A DNA stretch of 64,000 nucleotides from Roridomyces roridus. Lineage: Eukaryota > Basidiomycota > Agaricomycetes > Agaricales > Mycenaceae. The first letter of the stretch is position 1. Every line of letters begins with the position of its first letter. Shown piece by piece: positions 1 to 11,177 of this stretch. A program made the position numbers and the translations under genes. The notes beneath the pieces are model-generated. The model saw only the letters and a program-made list of their open reading frames with translations, was not told where the DNA came from and did no database searches. The stretch spans positions 1 to 64,000 of the forward strand of contig JARKIF010000042.1 of NCBI GenBank assembly GCA_029378245.1. The letters are read 5' to 3'.

Positions 1-570
1 AAAGGCTATTGATCGGGCTTCTCATTCTTGTGCTGGTCTCAGACGATGACAAGGCCTCCGTAAGGCCCTCTAAATCCGCAAGAATGTACCGCGTCCCAAT
101 AGTTCAATCTACGCGGCGGAGGAACAAACCTCAATGGGTTCCGCCTCGTCCGTGACGATGTCTAGTCGGGAAAACCTGCCAGTTCCGATCACCACAACCA
201 GGCAAAACAACCAGGCCTGGAAACGGCCCTGGCCGAGAAGGACAACTCAAACTCCGCAACGTGCACATGCCTACAAGGAGGGGTCCCACCCAGATATGTG
301 TACGAGGACAAATACGAGGTCCACCCCACCAGCCCTCGCAAAATGAACACGAGAACGCAACAGATGACGCACTTTGAGATCACGAGGGATCGACTTGGTA
401 GCATTCCTGCATCTCACAAACGCATGAATGCCCGCGTGGCTGTCCCTCCGACACAATGATCGTCCGTCCACCGCGGCTTGCAACCGCTACAGTCCACGGC
501 CCGAGCCCCGGAAGGAGACGTATAATAACCAACGGCCGTTCTACTTCCAAACTGTTCCTCTCCCACAACA
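1..570. other. Upstream flank of the GH76 gene, no gene seen
   Basis: This stretch holds only short overlapping open frames on both strands, none with a recognisable domain or codon pattern. The last part, around 480-570, is presumably the promoter and 5' UTR of the gene starting at 571. I see no clear TATA box. Confidence 0.4.
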
Positions 571-2400
571 ATGCGTCTCACCTCAAACTTCGCGTTATTG
601 GTATCGACACTCATCTCCGCGGCGGCGGCACAGGATTTGGGTGTTCCTCTCTCGTGGCGGGTACGTATCTGCCTCTCTCCGAGTTGGTAACGACCCTCAC
701 ATGACTACCGCAGGAATTCAGCAACTCCCGCCCTAAGTCCGAACGTATCACCATCGCGCAGAACGCCATCGACCAAATGACACCCCAGCTCGTGTCTTCC
801 ACCGGCGAGTTCAACGGTATTTTTCCTCTCTTCTCTTTCATTATCCCCTTCCAAGGAAACTCATTAATATCATCAGGCATTGGATACTGGCAATCCGGCA
901 ATGTCTGGTCCGTTATGGCGAACCAGGACTGGCTGGCGGCGACGACGACGAACCAGGCTTTGGTCGTGAATAACCTGAATTTGGTCTTCAGCCGGTGGCA
1001 GCATTACGATCAGTTTGGGTGAGTCCTGCCGTGGCTTTATCCTTGACCCAGTTAATCTTGTGACTACAGGGTAAGTGCTCCATGTGCGTGCGTGTATGGC
1101 ATGCAACTGAAAAATGAATGAATTAGTTCAACGACGACGCTATGTGGTGGGCTCAGGCCGCGCTCTACGGATACCGCGCGTACAAAGTGCGCTGCATTTC
1201 CATTTCCTCTCACACATCCAACCCGCCTGGCTAGGACACCAACCTGCTCGCTCACGCCGTGGACGTCTGGACGCACGTAACGGGATAGTACGTCACTTTC
1301 TCTGTGTCCTCGCAACAAATGAGACACTTACAACATGCCGAAAGCGTCATCACCGCGGCCCAGGCCTCTGCTGGCAAGAATCCTAACAAGAGTTTCAACA
1401 TCGAGCCTACGTGTAACGGAGGTGGGTTTAGTTTCGTCACGAATCAAGTGCGGTTGTTGAACCTGTTTTCTAGTGACGATGGCCGGAGGGGTGTTCTGGG
1501 TGAGTAGTTGAGCCTCGATTTGATTGGCTGCCAACACATGTTCAGCGCCCTACCACGGACGATACCGCCATCAACTCCATCACCACTGGGTAAGTACTCT
1601 TTCGTGTCCTCTCCGTTCACAATTGCTAACTAGACTCTAGCTTGTATCTCACGCTCTCAGCCTTCCTCGGCGAATACACCGGCAACGCAACCTACACCAA
1701 CGCCGCCATCCTGAGTGCAAACTGGATCAAAAACCACAACATCAACGCAAACGACCTCGTCCTCGACACTGTAAACGCCAACGACTGTTCGACCTCCCCT
1801 GCCAGCTGGATCTTCACCTACAACACCGGCAAGTACATCGAGGGGCTCAGTGTCTTGGGTGTCACGTCGGGTGATTCGTCCTGGACGAGCATGTGCGTTC
1901 TTCAACAATCATGTTGGCATGAAGACCGTTGACCCGTAAATGCAGGATGATCAACCTCCTCAACTCGGCCGTCAAGACGAACGTCTGGCAGGGTTCCAAC
2001 GGAGTCATCACCGAGGGTGCGAGCCCGACTGCCAACAATGACGCCGTTGGGTTCAAATGTCTGTTTCATTCCTTTCTCGCTTTGTATTCAACCCGCTCAT
2101 CCAATTCTCATTCACCAGCCGTGCTCATCCGTGGTCTACACGAGGCTTGGACGCGGAACCCCAGCAACACTGCGCTCACGACGTTGATTCACAGCTACGG
2201 CGATGTTCAGGTACGTGATGATCTCTGATTTATCACATCCCGCGATTAAACATGGGATTTTTCAGTACAACGCCCTTCTCGAACTCGCCGCCACCGGCAA
2301 CACCTACTCATCCAGCTGGGCGGGTCCTCCGCAGGCATTCACCTCGTGGGGACAGTTGGCTGCTTTGGATGTGATGACGTCTAATATCGATACCAACTAA
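571..2400 (+). CDS. Secreted glycoside hydrolase family 76 (alpha-1,6-mannanase-like) protein, 13 exons
   Basis: Proposed exons are 571-660, 714-816, 877-1018, 1070 (a single nucleotide), 1127-1186, 1235-1287, 1345-1421, 1474-1499, 1546-1589, 1641-1892, 1946-2058, 2119-2210 and 2266-2400. They sum to 1188 nt, giving 395 residues. Every intron has GT..AG borders. The start gives a signal peptide (MRLTSNFALLVSTLISAAAAQ). GH76 hallmarks are the YWQSGNVWSVMANQDW block, the catalytic Asp pair in F-N-D-D-A-M-W-W (D115, D116), the C-N-G-x-T-M-A-G-G-V-F-W block and the I-R-G-L-H-E-A-W block near the C-terminus. GH76 enzymes cleave or transfer alpha-1,6-mannan; the fungal Dfg5/Dcw1 members act on cell-wall GPI-mannoproteins. 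There is no hydrophobic C-terminal GPI signal (it ends S-N-I-D-T-N), so I infer a soluble secreted enzyme. The frame requires the 1-nt exon at 1070. Confidence 0.9.
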
Positions 2401-3433
2401 GTCGAGGTTTGAGAGAGTAATTTGTTTATCTACTTATTCAATGGATTGGAATCTGGCTTGAATACCTTCAGCTTGGGTGGAAAGGTCAGTTGTTGACAAA
2501 CCGTGGAAAATTCAACCGATGGACGGATATGGGTCAATGTTGGTCTTTCCGAGTCGTCGGATTCCCACAGTTCGACGGATGGGACATCTGCATTTCTTCC
2601 CGCGGTTGTAACTTGTGAGCCTTGGGTTTGAGTACCCGGAGCGCGAGAATGGCGGAGGTTTCGACTGCGATGTTTCTCCGAGTTGGAATCTGTCGAGAGA
2701 GTGAGTCACCGGGCTGGTGGGAATGCCATACGGTCGACGAGATGAGATGAGATTATGAAATGGGAGATGAGAGATGTAGGAAGTCGGTGTAACTGTAAGA
2801 TTCGATTGAGCATTGGGAACGATCTCCTGGTTGGAGAAATTTAGGCAAATTGTGAATCGAATCTGATACTACAGTCTGTGTCGATGGTTGAAAATTTGTC
2901 AAACGGCTGAATCGTAAGCGTGGGTCTGGATTTCGCGATTCCATGGTGTTCTTGTACATTTCGCTTTTGTTTTCCGCCTTAGCACGCACTACGGGCCGTG
3001 TGGAACGAGTTCACAACACTAAATTCGGCAGCCGGGGTCTCGGTATGTTGCCTCCCCAGCTACTGGGTTCGTCCCACGCGAGTCATCGTGGTTTATGTCT
3101 TCAGCGGCGAAATACATCTCTGCAACGGAGACTAACGCCGATCCGCACTGGCAGGGTGGCAATCTAGTGTGCGACGCCCTTCTTCGAACCGGCCCGGGTG
3201 CGCTTTCGAGAGCACTGTCCGACCGGACCGCTCTTCACAGAAAATTGGTGGATCGCCCAGACCGGGTAGTTGAAAGCCGCGTTGAATGTGGGATGGAGAC
3301 GCGGAGCCAGTGACTTGCAATACTCAATGAATCGCCGACTTTCTTGCGGTGAACCGACTCGTAGACTATGTAAGAAACAAATTGAACCAGTACATCAGAT
3401 TATCTTACACACAGCATACCGTTCCTATCTGAA
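2401..3433. other. Intergenic, no gene seen
   Basis: About 1 kb between the GH76 stop codon and the 3' end of the reverse-strand gene at 3434-4483, so it is a tail-to-tail interval. The short frames here show no domain and no family resemblance to the rest of the window. Confidence 0.4.
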
Positions 3434-4483
3434 TCACTGGCCCCACAAAGGACTAACGAACAAGTTCTTCACCTCCGCAGAGAACACATTAGCAGTGATC
3501 TGAGAAGCAAATCCTTTCAAGGCTGTTGCAACGACGGTTTTCACGTTGGTGTCATTGGAAATCTATAGGCCAAATTCAAAACGAGGAATGGAGCGAGAGC
3601 AAGACATACCTCGGATATCGCGTTCAACGTCTGCACAAGAATGAGGACTGGTGACGATTCATTTTAGGAACATACCTGGCATTCAGCCACGACGACGATG
3701 ATCGGCTGGGAGGCTGGGCATCCTGCAGCGATAAGATCTTTCTCTGCATCCAGCGTTCCAATCAACTTGAAAGAAATCATCAACTTTCGGTCGAACACTC
3801 GAGACCAGAACCCACCGTGGTCACATTCATTATCGGCTTCTTCATATTCAAAACCTTGGTGAGGGTACTTTCGAAATCTTGGCTGAACACCGTCGTAGCT
3901 GCTTGAATCTGCGGGAGTCTGGCAATGGCGAGCAGGACATTCGTATCGGCGGGGACGCCCGAGTCGAGTTGCTTTACAGAGTCGCAGGAGAAGATGGAGG
4001 CGCCCTCGTGGAAGCCCCATGATTTGCCTAGGGCCATGGCATTGATAATGTCGGGGTCTTGGAGGCACTGCAGGCTGGCATAGGTGAAATGAGGGCATCG
4101 AAGCTCGAAGACGTACAGCGGCCCAGTTGGATTCGGTCTTGGCGAGGAGTAAATTCAGGCAAGTAAAATCAAGGATTTGGGAATTACCTCATAGTGGCAT
4201 CTGAAGCAGACGACCGGCTGCGCTGGGGGAAGCCCCAGCTCCTGCATATGCCTCTCGATGTTATCATTTTGGGAGAACTACGTCGAGTGAGCCTGCGTTG
4301 ACGGTGTGGCCGGACAAGAAATATAAGCACCATATCGAACTTGAGGAAATTCGCCTGCGCGGCAGGCAAGACAAGAAACGACTGGACGAGCGCTTCGCAT
4401 TTGGCTTGGAACTCCGCCAGCGTCGTACCCGCAGGGACTGGGTGGATACCAAAGGCCGTGCAGTATCTTTTGTTGACAGACAT
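3434..4483 (-). CDS. Unidentified multi-exon fungal protein family, copy A (apparently intact)
   Basis: I do not recognise the family. The reverse-strand start at 4483 opens with MSVNKRYCTAFGIHPVPAGT and the first exon ends at L-K-F-D-M. Later exons read F-S-Q-N-D..P-A-Q-P-V-V-C-F-R-C-H-Y-E, then L-Q-D-P-D-I-I-N-A-M..W-G-F-H-E-G-A-S-I-F, then L-I-G-T-L-D-A-E-K-D-L..Q-P-I-I-V-V-V-A-E-C-Q, then V-K-N-L-F-V-S-P-L-W-G-Q and stop at 3434-3436. Intron borders are GT..AG. Two related loci lie at 12479-13504 and 21874-22906. The two similar halves, each with two beta-like stretches, suggest a duplicated alpha+beta barrel (an EthD-like fold), but this is weak inference. There is no signal peptide. Unlike B and C, copy A keeps a good donor (GTAATT) after the second exon and has no stop there. 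Confidence 0.6.
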
Positions 4484-4527
4484 TCGGTTTCTGGGAGTGG
4501 GTCAAGGATTGGGAGTCTGCTCCGTCT

Positions 4528-4555
4528 AATATAGAGTCCCTGTTGGGTGGTGCGA
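4528..4555 (-). promoter_or_regulatory. Conserved upstream block of the unidentified family (copy A)
   Basis: Read on the reverse strand, a block with core ACCACCCAACAGG followed by CTCTATATTA lies about 45-70 nt before the start codon of copy A. The same block is found at similar distance before copies B and C, with core ACCACCCAGCAGG and CCTATATCAAT. Conservation of this stretch between diverged paralogues, with a TATA-like run, suggests the core promoter. Confidence 0.5.
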
Positions 4556-7450
4556 CTTGGTGTGGCGTTGCCGTCGCAGCCGCGGCGCATTTCGTCCATT
4601 TGCTCGGAGGTCGTTCCCAGACTGGTATTCTGAGTACCACGCACGAATGGGACGGGACACCTTGTAAACTGTGCTGGAATGCGAGAGTGTCCATCTACAC
4701 ATAACTCCAAATCGCAGCAAAAGTACCTTGGAAATACACCGTCGCCGTAGATGCAAGATCCAACAACTAGACGCTGCAGTACATATCGTTTGCAAACTCC
4801 GCGGCGCTAATGGGGGCGTTTAGCTTCCTCCCACTGTCACGGTTGAGTGGCAGCGCCTATGGAGGGATGGTTGAGGGACGTGAGTGCCACCAATAACACC
4901 CAGACACCCCAAAGGCTAAAGCACGCCTGAGATGTAGTATATGAGGTCATCATGGGTGGAGACGCACAGCACATAATTTTATTTTCTCGTTCAGAAATCA
5001 AGATTAACACAGAAGAGGAGCTCTGGGCAGCAAGTTTGGTGGGGAAAACGGTGTTGGGATGGCAGTTATCAACTCTCGCAGTCTCTTGAACTTTCAGCCA
5101 ACTTTAGTCTTTCAGCTTCAAGTTGTTCGTCCGGGATTGAGAACGGGTATGAGCGCGGGACAAGCGCGGGAGTCCCAAAGCCTGGGAGCCTTCATCCGAG
5201 GAAGTTCGAGGTGACCCCGTCGCGCGAGCTTGTCGCTCAGAAAGAACATGATCATGATGGTAAGGAAGAAAAGAGCGCCGATGTTTGTTTGGCGTGAATC
5301 AGTGATTGATGGTCAATTTCAGACTTGACTTGTTCCTCCTCCTTGTCGTTCGGATTGTTCTCCTTCGGCCTTGATTAAACGCACTCCGCCTCTTTGACCT
5401 CGAGATTCATCAATTTTTTCTCTCAAGCACCAGCGCTGCCCGCACCAAGAATCGCAGTTCGTTCCTAATACTTACCCACGCCTCCCTCCAGCTGCCAGCC
5501 TCTGCCCTAATACTCACCTCCTTATATCTTTATCCCTCTTTTTACGCAGGCCTAGTAGCTCAACTCTCGCACACTGATTCTCTTTGTCCGGCGCGATTGG
5601 ATTGCGATGTGGTGTTCTCATCTCTCAAATTCGGAATGATGGATGCATGCACCCAAAAGTCCCCGAACAAATCTTAAGCGCCTCCTACTCGACTCGTCCC
5701 GAACACCGGGCGTCTGGGGACAGCAAGCTTAACATGCTATCGCGGAATCGAAATAACACCCCCTCCCAGCGATGAAGACGGATTTGGTAGATTTCCCTTG
5801 CGGCTTTTGCGGGGTACTTCATACTAATAGTCCCGTACGCCGCACTTTGCGCCCCCTCGACAGCAGCCGTAGATATAGCCAATCCCAGGCTGACCCGGAG
5901 CGCGTGAACAACGGAGGTTACACCCATGGCCAGTTCGCACGACGTTTCTCCACTTGGTCTGAGAGGGTTCGGATTCTTCGCACAGCACGGGAGGTTCTTG
6001 AAATCTGGCGCGCACGTCTTCGGTCCGTCTTGTAAGGTTCTTTCTTCGATTTTATGCAATCTTCAAAGGCTATCTGCATCTTCTCTCAAAAATTAGGTTT
6101 GGAGTGTTACTGCATGGAATTTGATTTTGCGAGGACAGACTTACACGGCTATATTTCAGTCCCCAGACCATCCATCTATCCGCACCCGCACTCATAGTGC
6201 CGGGTACTGGCCATCCATCCAACAACCCCTTGCCCTACCCGCGAACAAACGGTCGGTCGGTCGGTTCCTGCACATTGACGAATCCCAGGCCGTGCAATTG
6301 GGGCGGCGAATTGTCTGCGTAACCCAGGAGAAGAAGAAATAAATTAAACCGAGGCTCACGGGGGGCCGCCCGGGAGAGGCGGCCCACTGGCGGGTCGGGT
6401 TCAATTTCCAAATTTTCTTTGCTGGAACCGGACGCGGCGAAATCGAAGAATAGCGGCGTGAAAAAAAATAACATTCAGTGTTGTTCTTCTTCTGCTTCTT
6501 GTCGTGTCTCGTGTCGGCGCCGAGAGATTGAACCTGGAATGTGATGGTGACTATCTATCATCGGCAAAATCAAAGGTCAACGGTGCACCTTTTTCGTTGT
6601 TGAGTTTGAAGACCTGCTCACACACCGGCAGTGGTCTGAGTCGCACCGCACCGTCTTGGCGCAGGGGCGGGGGAATCCTGGGCGCCCGGCGAATAAAATA
6701 CGGCGTAAATACGTGGCGGGACGAATGCGGCGCGGCCATGCGTCCAACCAGGTCCACAGGGACAACGTCTATTCATTCAATCATCGAGAGATACTTGGCA
6801 ATGAGTATGATAGGATACTTGCTTAGCTTGGACTACACGGCGCGCCTGCCGAGCCTGGGAAAACGACGTAGAGCGCCCGCCACGGTCTGCCGGTTACAAT
6901 GGCCACGGTGGCGGTCAGCTGCTACGATGCGCCGGGCGGGCGGACAGAGGATCCTTGGAAGGGGCTGGTCAGATTCATTGGCAGTGCCTGCGTGTCGGTG
7001 AGGGCCTGGACGAGCCCACCAAGGCGTTTCGTGGCCAGGCAGCGTGTGTGTGAGAAGGCGCGTACGGAGAAATACCTGGAAGAGGAAGAGGTTGCCAGCC
7101 CGTCACGTCCGTATGTAGCGGGTGTTTGATGCTAATCCGGGGGAGCTTGGGTTGGCTAGAGATAGAGATGCGGACGCATTGGTGATCACTGCGCAGCTCG
7201 GTCGGAATCCTCATGATTTTTTTCCGGCGCAGGTCACGGGCTGCTACGTAGGACACCGGAGCAAAAAGTGCCACGAAGAAGGGAATCGGGATGACACTGG
7301 GAAGTCGTAGCTGTTCGCTTGAGGAAGCACACGGAACCAACGGACATATGTGAGTGCGGGGCAGCGTGTGAGTAGGATTTATCGGCATCGGCGCGGCATA
7401 CCGGTCGCTATTCTGAGCCCTCAGCTTGACTAGCTGGCTCAGATTAGAGT
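4556..7450. other. Long interval with no recognisable gene
   Basis: Nearly 3 kb upstream of copy A. It holds pyrimidine-rich tracts (about 5240-5570) and several frames up to 184 codons (for example reverse strand 6975-7529), but none shows a domain, a splice pattern or similarity to other loci here. Part of it could be old transposon sequence; I see no terminal repeats. Confidence 0.35.
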
Positions 7451-7480
7451 CTGAGATATGTCCCGTCCGTCGACCCGACG

Positions 7481-7549
7481 AGTGGTAGTATATCCTAGTT
7501 GTCTCTTTAATATTACTTGTCTTTTGCAAATGTCATGAGTTCGAGTCCC
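7481..7549 (+). other. tRNA-like pol III A/B box pair, possible SINE or tRNA relic
   Basis: GTGGTAGTATATCC at 7482-7495 resembles a tRNA D-arm/A box, and GAGTTCGAGTCCC at 7537-7549 resembles a T-loop/B box, with tRNA-like spacing. A complete tRNA cannot be folded: the seven bases after the T-arm region find no partner upstream, and the T-stem does not pair. A tRNA-derived SINE head or a decayed tRNA is the likely explanation. It lies just upstream of a 5'-truncated F-box pseudogene. Confidence 0.3.
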
Positions 7550-7686
7550 GCCGCCTGCATTCCTTTAATTAAATTCCCAACTCAGTCTGACCTTGGTCAC
7601 TACAGTAGAATAGCAACAGTACCCAGTGTTTCTTTTGAACCTTGTGAATTCTGTTAGGGTCAGCTCCTCCCTGCACTGGAGTAACA

Positions 7687-7787
7687 GTAGCCTCAGTAGC
7701 CCGCTGTTCAGTAGCACTGGTAGCAGTTGGAGGCAGCTTGGTAGTACACAGTAAGGGGGTACTTGACTACCGGGCTACTGAGCCTCC
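7687..7787. repeat. Imperfect inverted repeat upstream of a truncated F-box gene
   Basis: The 12-base arm CTCAGTAGCCCG on the left is matched by CGGGCTACTGAG on the right, and the loop is rich in GTAGCA/GTAGTAC runs that can also pair. It sits between the tRNA-like boxes and the point where F-box homology begins, so it may be part of the inserted or rearranged DNA that removed the F-box N-terminus. Confidence 0.35.
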
Positions 7788-7936
7788 GGAGACTTGGGAG
7801 TGCTACCTAACTAGGTGGCTTTTTCCTGATGACACATCCAGCTCTAAGACAAAGACGGCGAAAGATGAGTTTCAAAGACGTAAGACGACCTCCACAAGAC
7901 AAAGACGCCAAAGCCAAACCGGCCGTTTTACTGATG

Positions 7937-9055
7937 CAGGTCCAGCGCTCCAAGGTTCAGGGGCTCAAAATACATTTCCACGGATCAAATGAGCATTACC
8001 AGGCTGCACAAATCCAAATGCTCGCGTACCTCATCGAGCATTCCCTCCATTGGCGGGAATTCTTTGTTTCGTTAACCGGCGACCTACACCAGTTGCTTCC
8101 TTCTCTGCACAACAGAGTCCCCTTGCTGCAGAAAATATCCGTGCAGTGGGTCGACGAAGCAGCGGAGGAAGGAGCACAACCTCTCGATTGCTTTCACACT
8201 GCAGATTCTCTGGTCGAGGTCCGCATCAGACCCCTTTTCGACCCCGCTTCATTTCTTCTCCCCACCCACCAGCTCACCTGTTATTGCGTCGACACGATTT
8301 GATCGATTCATCGGGATATCCTTAGTCGTTGCCACAATCTTGTCGTCGCCAGCATCACTACAGCCAACCCAGAGGCTGAATGGAGTATTCCTAGTGAATT
8401 TGGACGCATCAAACTACCCCATCTTCGCTGCGTTTACGTTTCGCACTCGGGCATTCTAGCGACCCTCAGGGTGCCGAAAGTGGAACAAATCACCATCTAT
8501 AGTGGTTGGTCTGAAGCCTACCTTTCACCAAGTCTCTACCGCTTCACGAAGGACTCTTCGAATACCGTTCGAAGGCTTGCTCTGAGGGGCCATCCTACCG
8601 CGGACTTTGCGCGGAAAATACTCCAACGATACCCTGCGCTCACCGACTTTGCCGTCATACTCCAGAACCGGGACGAGCACGGGGACTCGTACGCATTTGA
8701 TGATCGATGTTATTCGAGTGTCAACAATATCATCACCATCCTGGAGACCACTGATAGCGACACTGCTCTATGCCCTCAACTATCCCGCATCGAGGTTGCA
8801 TTTGAAGGTGGCCTCTCCATCGACTATGGGCCGTATCTCCAGATGTTGGAATCTCGTTTTCGCCTTCAACCCCATGCAAACACCCTCTATTACGAGCAGA
8901 ACCCTCGTCTTCGAGTCTGTCCCATTCGACGATCCGGCCTCGGTAATTCATTGCACGTCTGTGATGTGGAAGAGCATTTGGGGCGCTGGTACTGCAAGCA
9001 AACGTGGAATTTTCTAGGGTATGTTTTCTGTTCCGCGAGCTTGCCGCCTCACTGA
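7937..9055 (+). pseudogene. 5'-truncated F-box protein pseudogene with a premature TGA
   Basis: Homology to the group I F-box proteins starts abruptly at Q-V-Q-R-S-K-V-Q-G-L-K-I-H-F-H, that is, after the CxxCG, coiled-coil and F-box part. It then follows the usual landmarks: Y-L-I-E-H-S-L-H-W, L-D-C-F-H-T-A-D-S-L-V-E, H-Q-L-T-C-Y, and T-V-R-R-L-A-L-R-G. At 8300-8302 the frame meets TGA exactly where relatives have the Trp of A-P-W-D, consistent with a TGG to TGA change. The frame then continues unchanged to 9055. Loss of the F-box plus the nonsense codon make function unlikely. Confidence 0.8.
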
Positions 9056-9302
9056 ATCTGTCTCAGCGAACGTATTTCATTCTCTTCTGACATGTGAGCG
9101 GCGTCATGACCGCAGCCCATGCGAGTGTGTGGAAATGTCCTGGTCACGACGAATCGCGCGAGGTTGTCAAATTAATTATTCCGCTCGTAAATCGTTTTTG
9201 GAAGAAAGTGCCTTGTCCGAGATCAATATGACAGTCGCCTACCTCATGATCCGATTTGGTAAGCATCACGCCGGCATCGCTCTCTTCCTTCCTGCCTCCA
9301 CA

Positions 9303-10748
9303 ATGCCCCCGCGCACTCGAAAGGCGGGTTCGGCTGCAAAGCCCAAACGAGGGCGGTCCACCAAAAAGCGCTCCACCATCCCCTCCCCAGTCACACGCAT
9401 CCCTCCCGAAATTCTCGGCGAAATCTTCCTATGGTCACTCCCTCCCGTGTCCGAGGCGCCAGTGCGAGAAGATTTCGACATCGACGAGAGCCCTTGGGTT
9501 CTCACCCATGTGTGCAGCCGTTGGAGGGCTGCCGCCGCCTCCACGCCGGCTTTGTGGTCTTTGATCGTCATAGACTTCAGGTTCTACGACCATCCCCTTG
9601 CGGCGGTCAAGCTGCAAATACAACGCTCAAGGGCACTCAAAGTACACTTTTTCGGGTCGCATAAGAACGACGCGGCGCCCCAAATTCAGATGTTTCAATG
9701 CCTCAGCGAGCATTCGGCTCGATGGGAGGAGCTCCGCCTAATCTTGACGGAGGACCTTCTCCCTCTCCTCCCTGCTCTTCGGGATCGGATGCCGTTGTTG
9801 CGCAAGCTGGGCATTTACTGGGAGGATGGCTCGGAAAAAGACGACGCCGACTCGGATGATTCGGAGGAAGAGTCGGAAGAGTCGGAAGAGTCGGTTGATT
9901 GTTTCGAGACTACGGTGTCGTTGGTCGACGTCTCCCTCGGATGCTCTCGGGTATCATCTTTCGACCTTCCCCGTCACCTTACCAGCTACCGCGCTTCCGC
10001 GTCTTGGGATATCCATCGGCAAATCCTGAGCCAGGCCTCCGAGCTCGTCGTGGCCGTCATATACGTCGCCGACGTGGTGGAGTGGACGGAGACGGAGCTC
10101 GATGACTCGGAAATCATTGATTTGCCGCAACTCCAATGCCTCTACGTCTCCGATGTCGAGATCTTGGCGCACCTCAGGATGCCTGTTCTGGAACAGATTA
10201 CCATGAATATTCAGGAATCTCTCATATGCCGCATCGAAGACCTGCCCGCTCTCCACCGGTTCCTTGCCCACTCTTCAGACACTGTACGCCGACTCTGTCT
10301 GCAAGGATTGCCACAGAAGACTGTGGCCGAAGCCATTCTCAAGGCGTATCCCCTCCTCGAGGAGTTAGCCTTCATATTTGATGACGGAGAAGACAATGTC
10401 TACGAGACGGCTTCCGCCGTGATCAATGCCTTGGTTGTCTGGGACGAGCAAGGCGATTTTCCTCGGATGACCCGTATCGACTTGGCATTTCACGGGGAAC
10501 TTTTTCTCGCGGTACGGGCGTATATGAAGATGATCGCATCTCGGTTCTACATGCATCGCAGCGCTCTTCGAAGCGTCACGCTCTGTATTGGCAAGGCGAC
10601 GCAGGATCCCGAGTACGATTGCCTGAAGGAATGGGAGACGGAATTGGACGAATTGCAAGACGCCGGATTGGATTTTACGTTGGTGAACGGCACGAACGAC
10701 GTGCTCGCGCCGATGGTTCGGTGGTTGTGCAGGCAGAAATGGGCCTGA
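9303..10748 (+). CDS. F-box domain protein with basic N-terminus and acidic insert
   Basis: 481 residues from the ATG at 9303. The frame is open from 9021, but MPPRTRK is the first start that gives a plausible protein. The N-terminus is basic (K-P-K-R-G-R-S-T-K-K-R), which could act as a nuclear localisation signal, and replaces the CxxCG and coiled-coil region of its relatives. The F-box follows at about residues 30-90 (V-T-R-I-P-P-E-I-L-G-E-I-F, S-P-W-V-L-T-H-V-C-S-R-W-R). The rest matches the leucine-rich substrate-binding half of the family. An acidic run of Ser, Asp and Glu near residues 180-200 is encoded partly by a 9-bp tandem repeat. F-box proteins link substrates to SKP1-CUL1 ubiquitin ligases; no substrate can be inferred. 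Confidence 0.85.
   Translation: MPPRTRKAGSAAKPKRGRSTKKRSTIPSPVTRIPPEILGEIFLWSLPPVSEAPVREDFDIDESPWVLTHVCSRWRAAAASTPALWSLIVIDFRFYDHPLAAVKLQIQRSRALKVHFFGSHKNDAAPQIQMFQCLSEHSARWEELRLILTEDLLPLLPALRDRMPLLRKLGIYWEDGSEKDDADSDDSEEESEESEESVDCFETTVSLVDVSLGCSRVSSFDLPRHLTSYRASASWDIHRQILSQASELVVAVIYVADVVEWTETELDDSEIIDLPQLQCLYVSDVEILAHLRMPVLEQITMNIQESLICRIEDLPALHRFLAHSSDTVRRLCLQGLPQKTVAEAILKAYPLLEELAFIFDDGEDNVYETASAVINALVVWDEQGDFPRMTRIDLAFHGELFLAVRAYMKMIASRFYMHRSALRSVTLCIGKATQDPEYDCLKEWETELDELQDAGLDFTLVNGTNDVLAPMVRWLCRQKWA
9867..9893 (+). repeat. Three tandem copies of a 9-bp coding repeat
   Basis: GAAGAGTCG is repeated three times head to tail, encoding Glu-Glu-Ser three times inside the acidic insert of the F-box gene. 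The repeat length keeps the frame, so length changes would be tolerated. Confidence 0.85.
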
Positions 10749-11177
10749 TGTGAGTCTGCCTCTTCGGTCCATCCATTCCACTAAAATGAGGCCTCAGAAA
10801 TTCATCGTCTGTTGCGATGCCCATGTTTCCTCCTCTTCGTTTCAACTTATTTATACTTTTGTACATTCCGACAAGTTCCGAATATGCTGTACGTTCTGCT
10901 TATCTGCCCAAGTGCGCAAAGAAGCGATGAGGCAGTTCACATTGCGATTCGGTTCATTTACCTGGGCGTCGATCTAGACCTCTGGCAATCTGTGTCGGTG
11001 TTCCTATTTCTGTGACAAAGCGATGGTAAGGACAATTTTGTCAATGCAACTTCAGTGGGTTCCGCGAATCCATAACGGGTGGAAGGCTGACAAACTCAAG
11101 AATTACCCGATCGGGGGCGTGGCGTTGTGGCTACCCAAAAAGGCGAATCACGTGGGTCGCCACGGCTTACCAAGGAC

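Noticed and set aside
6975..7529. 184-residue protein with one hydrophobic segment
   Set aside because: No homologous block, no splice signals and no promoter are seen, and the composition is that of an accidental frame in GC-rich DNA.
7537..7562. Functional tRNA gene
   Set aside because: Only the A-box and B-box-like motifs are convincing. The T-stem and acceptor stem do not pair, so I list it only as a tRNA-like or SINE-like feature.
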